Positions 22,683 to 26,181 of a stretch of DNA of 26,181 nucleotides are shown here, piece after piece (position 1 is the stretch's first letter; each line of letters starts with the position of its first letter). The stretch spans positions 1-26,181 of the forward strand of contig JAPPFO010000098.1 of the NCBI GenBank assembly GCA_028875175.1. Reading direction: 5' to 3'. This DNA is from Chloroflexota bacterium (GTDB lineage Bacteria; Chloroflexota; UBA11872). The translations under genes were made by a program, and so were the position numbers. The notes under the pieces are model-generated. The model saw only the letters and a program-made list of their open reading frames with translations. It was not told the DNA's origin and ran no database searches.

Positions 22683-23551
22683 GCCAATTCCTCCTCCAGT
22701 TCAAACCCCAGGCCCACCATGTAATCCCGCGAAATCTGAGCGCTGGCGGACGGATCCCGTCCCGGCCGGTCGTGTCCCACCGCCAGCCAGCCATCGAACT
22801 CGCGCTCCCGCAGCACGTCCACCACGCCCTCCACGTCCAGGTCCCCCTGTCCCAGCTCAAGGAAACCCCCGGCCTCCCAGAACTCCTCCAGGGAGCCCTT
22901 CGCCCACAGGTGTTGTTCGTGCAGGTCGGCGTCCAGGTCCTTCAGGGTCACGTAGGCAATGCGCTCGACGTTTCTGCGAAGGAATTCCAGCGGGTCCACG
23001 CCCGCATAAGCCAGGTAGCCAATGTCCGGCGCCAGCCGCAGGCTGTCGGGGTCGGTCATGCCGATCAGGCGATCCATCTCGTCCCCCGTCTCGACGTAGG
23101 AGCCAAGCTGATTGCGGAAAAGCAGCTGCAGCTCAAAGTCACGCTGCGTCACGTAAGCCGCCTGAATTAGCGAATCCGCTAGCTGCGTCCACTGGTAATC
23201 CAATAACCCGTCCTGGCGCCCACTAGTTACGTGACCCGCGGTTAGCATCCGCTCGGGCACCGGCCGTGACGACGTGATCAGGAACTGCGCCCCGATGTCG
23301 GCAAAAAACTCCGCGGCCCGCTGCAACTGGTCGAACTCGATCTCCTGGTACATCTCCGCGAACCAATTGGCGAAGAAGCGGCCGGCCGTGACCTCCAAGC
23401 CCTCGTCGGCCAGCACCCGTCGCGCCAGCGCCACGTTCCCGGCCAGGTCGCCCACGCCCTCGATGCCCGCGTACCCCGCGTCACGCGCCTCCTCCGCAAC
23501 CTGGGCAAACGGGGTGTCGCCCCAGATGGTTGCCGTGACGGCGACGCGCAT
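22679..23551 (-). CDS. Sugar phosphate isomerase/epimerase-like TIM-barrel protein (IolE-like), metal site altered
   Basis: 290-residue TIM barrel of the xylose-isomerase-like family: VAVTATIWGD start, GYAGIEGV, and a C-terminal block EFDGWLAVGHDRPGRDPSASAQISRDYM. Active members carry a divalent metal held by His and Glu/Asp. Here the usual positions look changed: RNQLGS (147-148) where H-H-x-G is common, PDIGYL (Tyr179) for DTGH, YVTLKD (Thr202) for xHxKD, and VGHD (259-260) for VEQD. Either it is a non-catalytic or binding relative, or it uses another mechanism. The start ATG directly abuts the stop of the NYN gene, and its own stop overlaps the hydrolase gene, so it belongs to this block. 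Confidence 0.82.
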   Translation of the reverse strand: MRVAVTATIWGDTPFAQVAEEARDAGYAGIEGVGDLAGNVALARRVLADEGLEVTAGRFFANWFAEMYQEIEFDQLQRAAEFFADIGAQFLITSSRPVPERMLTAGHVTSGRQDGLLDYQWTQLADSLIQAAYVTQRDFELQLLFRNQLGSYVETGDEMDRLIGMTDPDSLRLAPDIGYLAYAGVDPLEFLRRNVERIAYVTLKDLDADLHEQHLWAKGSLEEFWEAGGFLELGQGDLDVEGVVDVLREREFDGWLAVGHDRPGRDPSASAQISRDYMVGLGFELEEELA

Positions 23552-24370
23552 CTAGTCCTCGTTGGCTGAAGCTCGCAGGGCCCGCCCGCTCAAGTTCTCC
23601 TGTGGAAGCACTCGCGGTGAGCCTTGGCCTGGCGCGCCGCGTGTGGGTTCGGAAGGTTCGCTGGGCGCGGATTCCGCGTCAGCTTCCGGGCCCTGGCTCG
23701 CGGCCGGAGGCTTCGCGTCCCTCGTACCTTCCGACGATGCAGCCTCGGGAATGGACGTTGGGGCTTCGCTATCGGACCTGCTGGGCGACCGTCGACGCTG
23801 ACGCCGTCGCGACGGTGGGGGCGGGTCCAGGCGCGGCCGGGCGTTCCCCCGCTCCGTAGGCATTTCGCGACGGCCGGGGCGTTCGGACCTCACTGACTTC
23901 AGCAGGCCCGCAAATTCCACGACCTCGTCGGCCGCCTCCATGAGCGCCGGCGGCGCCAGTTCGCGGCTGGTGACCACCTCTACGCGTACGCCCCGCCGTT
24001 GCACCGCCTCAATCAGCACAGTCAGATCGGCGTCGGTGGTCAGCAGGCTAAGCGCATCCAGGTGCGGCGCCACTTCCAGCGCGTCCACCGCTATGTCCAC
24101 ACCCAGGCTGGCTCGCCGCACGCCGTCCGCGTGCCGCCGCAGCGGTTTGGCAACAACTTTGAATCCCTCGGCGGCCAACCCGGCCAGGCGCTGCTCGGAA
24201 TCGGGACGGTCGTCGTCGCGCACCCCGTAGGCCACCGCCCGCACCAGCCGGCGATTCTCAGACAACCGCTCCCGCAATCGCCCGGGCGCCACCCGCACGC
24301 CGTGATGGCCAGCCATCACCTCCAGCGAGGCCAGGTCGAGAAACAGCGCGGCCCGAGCAAGAACCTCCAT
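23552..24370 (-). CDS. NYN-domain (PIN-like) putative endoribonuclease with disordered tail
   Basis: 272 residues. The first 160 form a NYN/PIN-like fold: LFLDLASL (Asp12), then GVDIAVDAL and LLTTDADLTVLIEAVQRRG carry the acidic residues that bind metal in NYN RNases. From about 165 the protein is Pro/Ser/Arg/Glu-rich and surely disordered (PPPPSRRRQRRR), perhaps an RNA- or protein-binding tail. The ATG at 24370 has an ideal GGAGG 7 nt upstream and a TATCAT hexamer 36 nt upstream, so transcription of the block probably starts here. The stop is immediately followed by the isomerase start. Whether it cleaves RNA is inferred from family only. A second NYN protein is encoded at the right edge. 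Confidence 0.78.
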   Translation of the reverse strand: MEVLARAALFLDLASLEVMAGHHGVRVAPGRLRERLSENRRLVRAVAYGVRDDDRPDSEQRLAGLAAEGFKVVAKPLRRHADGVRRASLGVDIAVDALEVAPHLDALSLLTTDADLTVLIEAVQRRGVRVEVVTSRELAPPALMEAADEVVEFAGLLKSVRSERPGRREMPTERGNARPRLDPPPPSRRRQRRRSPSRSDSEAPTSIPEAASSEGTRDAKPPAASQGPEADAESAPSEPSEPTRGAPGQGSPRVLPQENLSGRALRASANED

Positions 24371-24377
24371 CGGCCAA

Positions 24378-24382
24378 CCTCC
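24378..24382 (-). promoter_or_regulatory. Shine-Dalgarno of the NYN gene
   Basis: GGAGG on the minus strand with 7-nt spacing to the ATG at 24370, among the best ribosome-binding sites in the window. Confidence 0.65.
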
Positions 24383-24406
24383 GGTCGCGCTAGCTAACTA
24401 CGCGAA

Positions 24407-24412
24407 ATGATA
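24407..24412 (-). promoter_or_regulatory. Candidate -10 element for the NYN-isomerase-hydrolase-ligase block
   Basis: TATCAT on the minus strand, 36 nt before the NYN start and inside the 74-bp gap after the protease gene. It suggests the block has its own promoter. No convincing -35. Confidence 0.35.
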
Positions 24413-24428
24413 GTGGACGGCAGCAGGC

Positions 24429-24440
24429 GGCCGGTCGGCC
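24429..24440 (-). terminator. Palindrome just after the M50 protease gene
   Basis: GGCCGACCGGCC on the minus strand begins 4 nt after the protease stop. The stem is 4-5 bp with a tiny loop and there is no T-tract, so it is only a possible terminator. Confidence 0.25.
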
Positions 24441-24444
24441 CAGG

Positions 24445-25560
24445 CTAGCGATTCCTGGCTCGCAGCGTGTTGACCACGTCCACGGTGTCGACGATGCCCA
24501 GCACGTACCCGTCTTCGACCACAAAGTACAGCCGCCGATCCGTCTCGTACGCCTTGTCGATCACCACGCTCAGCAGGTCGTCCGGCGCCACCACCGCCAT
24601 CTCATCCACCGGGCGAGCAATCTCGCGCAGCTGGGTCTCCACCCGCTGCTCCAACGGTACATCGCGCACGTCGTCTCCCTCCAGCATCCCTATCAGCTTT
24701 CCGGCGGCATCCACCACCGGCCGCAGGCCAAAGCGATCGTGATACAGCCCACGTTCGATGAACTCCTGCACGGTCCCGTCGGACGGTACGGCGCCGGACT
24801 CCGGCCGCAGGAGATCGCGAATCCGATAGCGATGCAGCTGCTGCCGGAGAATCGCGTCACGGTACCCGCCGCGAGCGGCGGACCACAGAAACCAGCCAAT
24901 CACGGAGATCCAGAGCGAGTGCAGCGCCCCACCCAGCAGCAGGAACTGGATCAGGCCAAAGGCCATCAGCGCCGCGCCCAGGGCCGAACCGACAAAGCTG
25001 GCCACCCGCGTGGCGCGCACCACATCGCCCGTCACCGCCCACATGATCGACCGCAGGATCCGTCCGCCGTCCAGCGGAAACCCCGGCAGCATGTTGAACA
25101 CCGCCAGCGCCAGGTTCATTTCGCCCAGCCAGCGGGCGGTAACGGCCGGGATTGACGCCGCCTCCAGCTGATCGCCCAGCGCCAAGAAGAGTCCGCCCAG
25201 CGCCGCGCTGGTCAGCGGACCCACGACGGTAATGAAGAATTCCTGGCTGGGTCGATCCGGCTCGCGCCCCATCTCGGCCAGCCCGCCAAAAATGAACAGC
25301 CGGATACTGCGAACCGGAATGCCCGTGCGAACCGCCACCACCGTATGCGCCGCCTCGTGCGCCACGATGCACGTAAAGAACAGCAAGCTCGTCACCACGC
25401 CGCCGACCCACACCGCCGGCCACGTCGCATCGAGCCGAACGCCTTCCTGAAGGCTCGAATCGATCAATCGGACCGGGATCACCGACGTCGCCGTCGTCCA
25501 CGTCACGAAGGCGAACATGATCAGCCAGGTGGCATCGATATTGAAATCGGTACCGCCCAC
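24445..25560 (-). CDS. M50 site-2-type membrane metalloprotease with C-terminal CBS pair
   Basis: 371-residue intramembrane zinc protease. The zinc motif AHEAAH (His68, Glu69, His72) lies in a membrane helix. The third-ligand motif NMLPGFPLDGGRI (Asn156, Asp164) is in place, and four to six membrane segments are visible. Two CBS domains follow from about residue 245 (IRDLLRPESGAVPSDGTVQE, DEMAVVAPDDLLSVVIDKA), which may bind adenine nucleotides and regulate activity. Family members cleave membrane-bound regulators such as anti-sigma factors; the target here is unknown. The start is a GTG at 25560. Upstream codons (VWRLFR) resemble the family lead-in, so the true start may be slightly earlier on an unusual codon. 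Confidence 0.9.
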   Translation of the reverse strand: MGGTDFNIDATWLIMFAFVTWTTATSVIPVRLIDSSLQEGVRLDATWPAVWVGGVVTSLLFFTCIVAHEAAHTVVAVRTGIPVRSIRLFIFGGLAEMGREPDRPSQEFFITVVGPLTSAALGGLFLALGDQLEAASIPAVTARWLGEMNLALAVFNMLPGFPLDGGRILRSIMWAVTGDVVRATRVASFVGSALGAALMAFGLIQFLLLGGALHSLWISVIGWFLWSAARGGYRDAILRQQLHRYRIRDLLRPESGAVPSDGTVQEFIERGLYHDRFGLRPVVDAAGKLIGMLEGDDVRDVPLEQRVETQLREIARPVDEMAVVAPDDLLSVVIDKAYETDRRLYFVVEDGYVLGIVDTVDVVNTLRARNR

Positions 25561-25648
25561 CCTGAACAGCCGCCATACACCGAACGGCGTCCGCCCGCGA
25601 CCGCCGGCCCGCTCTTGGGTCCGGTTCTCGCGTGAGTCGCGCAGTGCC

Positions 25649-25837
25649 CTAGCCTCCGACTCCTGCGCCCAGCGCGGGCGCGATCAGCGACACGATCAGC
25701 ATCAGCACCGCCAGCAGCGCCAGGACCGACCAGACGCCCGACAGTGTGATCCAGCGCCGCGGCGCGAACCGTCGCGTCCGCCGCGCCTCCTCCACCTGAA
25801 CCCGCCGACGTCGTGCCCGACGGCGCCGCGTGCTCAT
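25649..25837 (-). CDS. Small one-helix membrane protein of unknown function
   Basis: 62 residues: a strongly basic N-terminus (MSTRRRRARRRR) to about residue 28, then one membrane helix (WSVLALLAVLMLIVSLIAPA) and a short Gly/Ala tail. The positive-inside rule places the basic part in the cytoplasm. It lies 19 bp after the NYN gene and 88 bp before the protease, in the same direction, so it may be a substrate or partner of the protease. This is context only; the sequence matches no family I recognise. Confidence 0.55.
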   Translation of the reverse strand: MSTRRRRARRRRVQVEEARRTRRFAPRRWITLSGVWSVLALLAVLMLIVSLIAPALGAGVGG

Positions 25838-25856
25838 CGCCGCCCGACCAATTGAA

Positions 25857-26181
25857 TCACGCCCGGGCCGTCGCGCGCGACTTCCGCCGCGTTCCGTTCG
25901 ATGAATTCACGTGCAAACTCGTGGCCGACGACAGATCAAACCAGTCGTTCGCCGCCACCCGCAAGTCCTCCGACATCGCGTCCGCGAACGAATACGCCTC
26001 CACCCGCAAGCCGTGCTCACGCAGGTAGTCCACCATCGGCACGTAGTCCCCGTCGCCCGACACCAGCGCCACCACGTCCATCGTCGGCAATCGCCGGATC
26101 ACGTCCATCACCAGCACGATATCCAGGTCGGCCTTGCGCGTTCCATCGGCAAACACCTTGATGGACTTGGTCACGATGTCG
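25857..26181 (-). CDS. NYN-domain protein (LabA/DUF88-like), C-terminal part
   Basis: This gene continues beyond the right window edge; only its last 107 codons are seen. They contain the second half of a NYN domain: KADLDIVLVMDVI with two metal-binding acids, then the hallmark ALVSGDGDYVPMVDYLREHG and the closing ANDWFDLSSA. It is closer to the classical LabA/DUF88 type than the NYN protein at 23552-24370. A GTG at 26174 could serve as a start but would remove half the fold, so the gene surely extends outside. The tail (SSNGTRRKSRATARA) is basic. It probably heads the transcription unit with the small membrane protein and the protease. Confidence 0.85.
   Translation of the reverse strand, partial: DIVTKSIKVFADGTRKADLDIVLVMDVIRRLPTMDVVALVSGDGDYVPMVDYLREHGLRVEAYSFADAMSEDLRVAANDWFDLSSATSLHVNSSNGTRRKSRATARA

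Overview
This is a GC-rich bacterial chromosomal window with dense coding on both strands. It contains no rRNA, tRNA, CRISPR array, transposase or phage gene that I can recognise. The mix of genes (2-oxo-acid dehydrogenase complex, M38-type amidohydrolase, PhyH dioxygenase, thiamine-diphosphate decarboxylase-like enzyme, B12-type radical SAM protein, DUF5678/retropepsin pair, site-2 protease with CBS domains) would suit a Chloroflexota-like organism. No phylogenetic marker was tested, so that placement is a weak inference.

Layout, 1-9.5 kb: a minus-strand E1alpha-E1beta-E2 operon of a pyruvate-type dehydrogenase complex is cut by the left edge inside E2. A 350-bp divergent intergenic region separates it from plus-strand gpsA. 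Next come an M20 deacylase/peptidase overlapping an MBL-fold hydrolase, then lipoamide dehydrogenase (the E3 that would complete the complex) overlapping an L-aspartate dehydrogenase. A hairpin lies between the last of these and a convergent amidohydrolase.

Layout, 9.7-18.3 kb: a radical SAM protein of the TIGR03960 type, a small membrane protein and an 11-residue-repeat coiled-coil protein (plus strand) converge on a PhyH dioxygenase. Then come a minimal nucleotidyltransferase/HEPN toxin-antitoxin pair, a TPP-dependent enzyme, the tRNA-modification GTPase mnmE, and a DUF5678 gene overlapping a retropepsin-like protease gene that is split by an in-frame stop codon.

Layout, 18.3-26.2 kb (all minus strand): the most interesting region is a tightly packed block of NYN-domain protein, IolE-like TIM-barrel protein, lipoprotein glycoside hydrolase, and a 1,054-residue fusion. 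The fusion joins an extracytoplasmic glycoside hydrolase and a beta-sandwich to a polytopic O-antigen ligase/polymerase. The two hydrolase modules are paralogues, each with both catalytic glutamates, whereas the isomerase-like protein seems to have lost its usual metal ligands. I read the block as a surface-glycan assembly or remodelling unit. Upstream lies a second block: a second NYN protein (cut by the right edge), a one-helix membrane protein and an M50 site-2 protease with a CBS pair.

Regulation visible by eye: many transcription units have a TAnnnT hexamer 28-39 nt before the start codon, which may be the local -10 element. Several genes start on GTG, TTG or apparently unusual codons.
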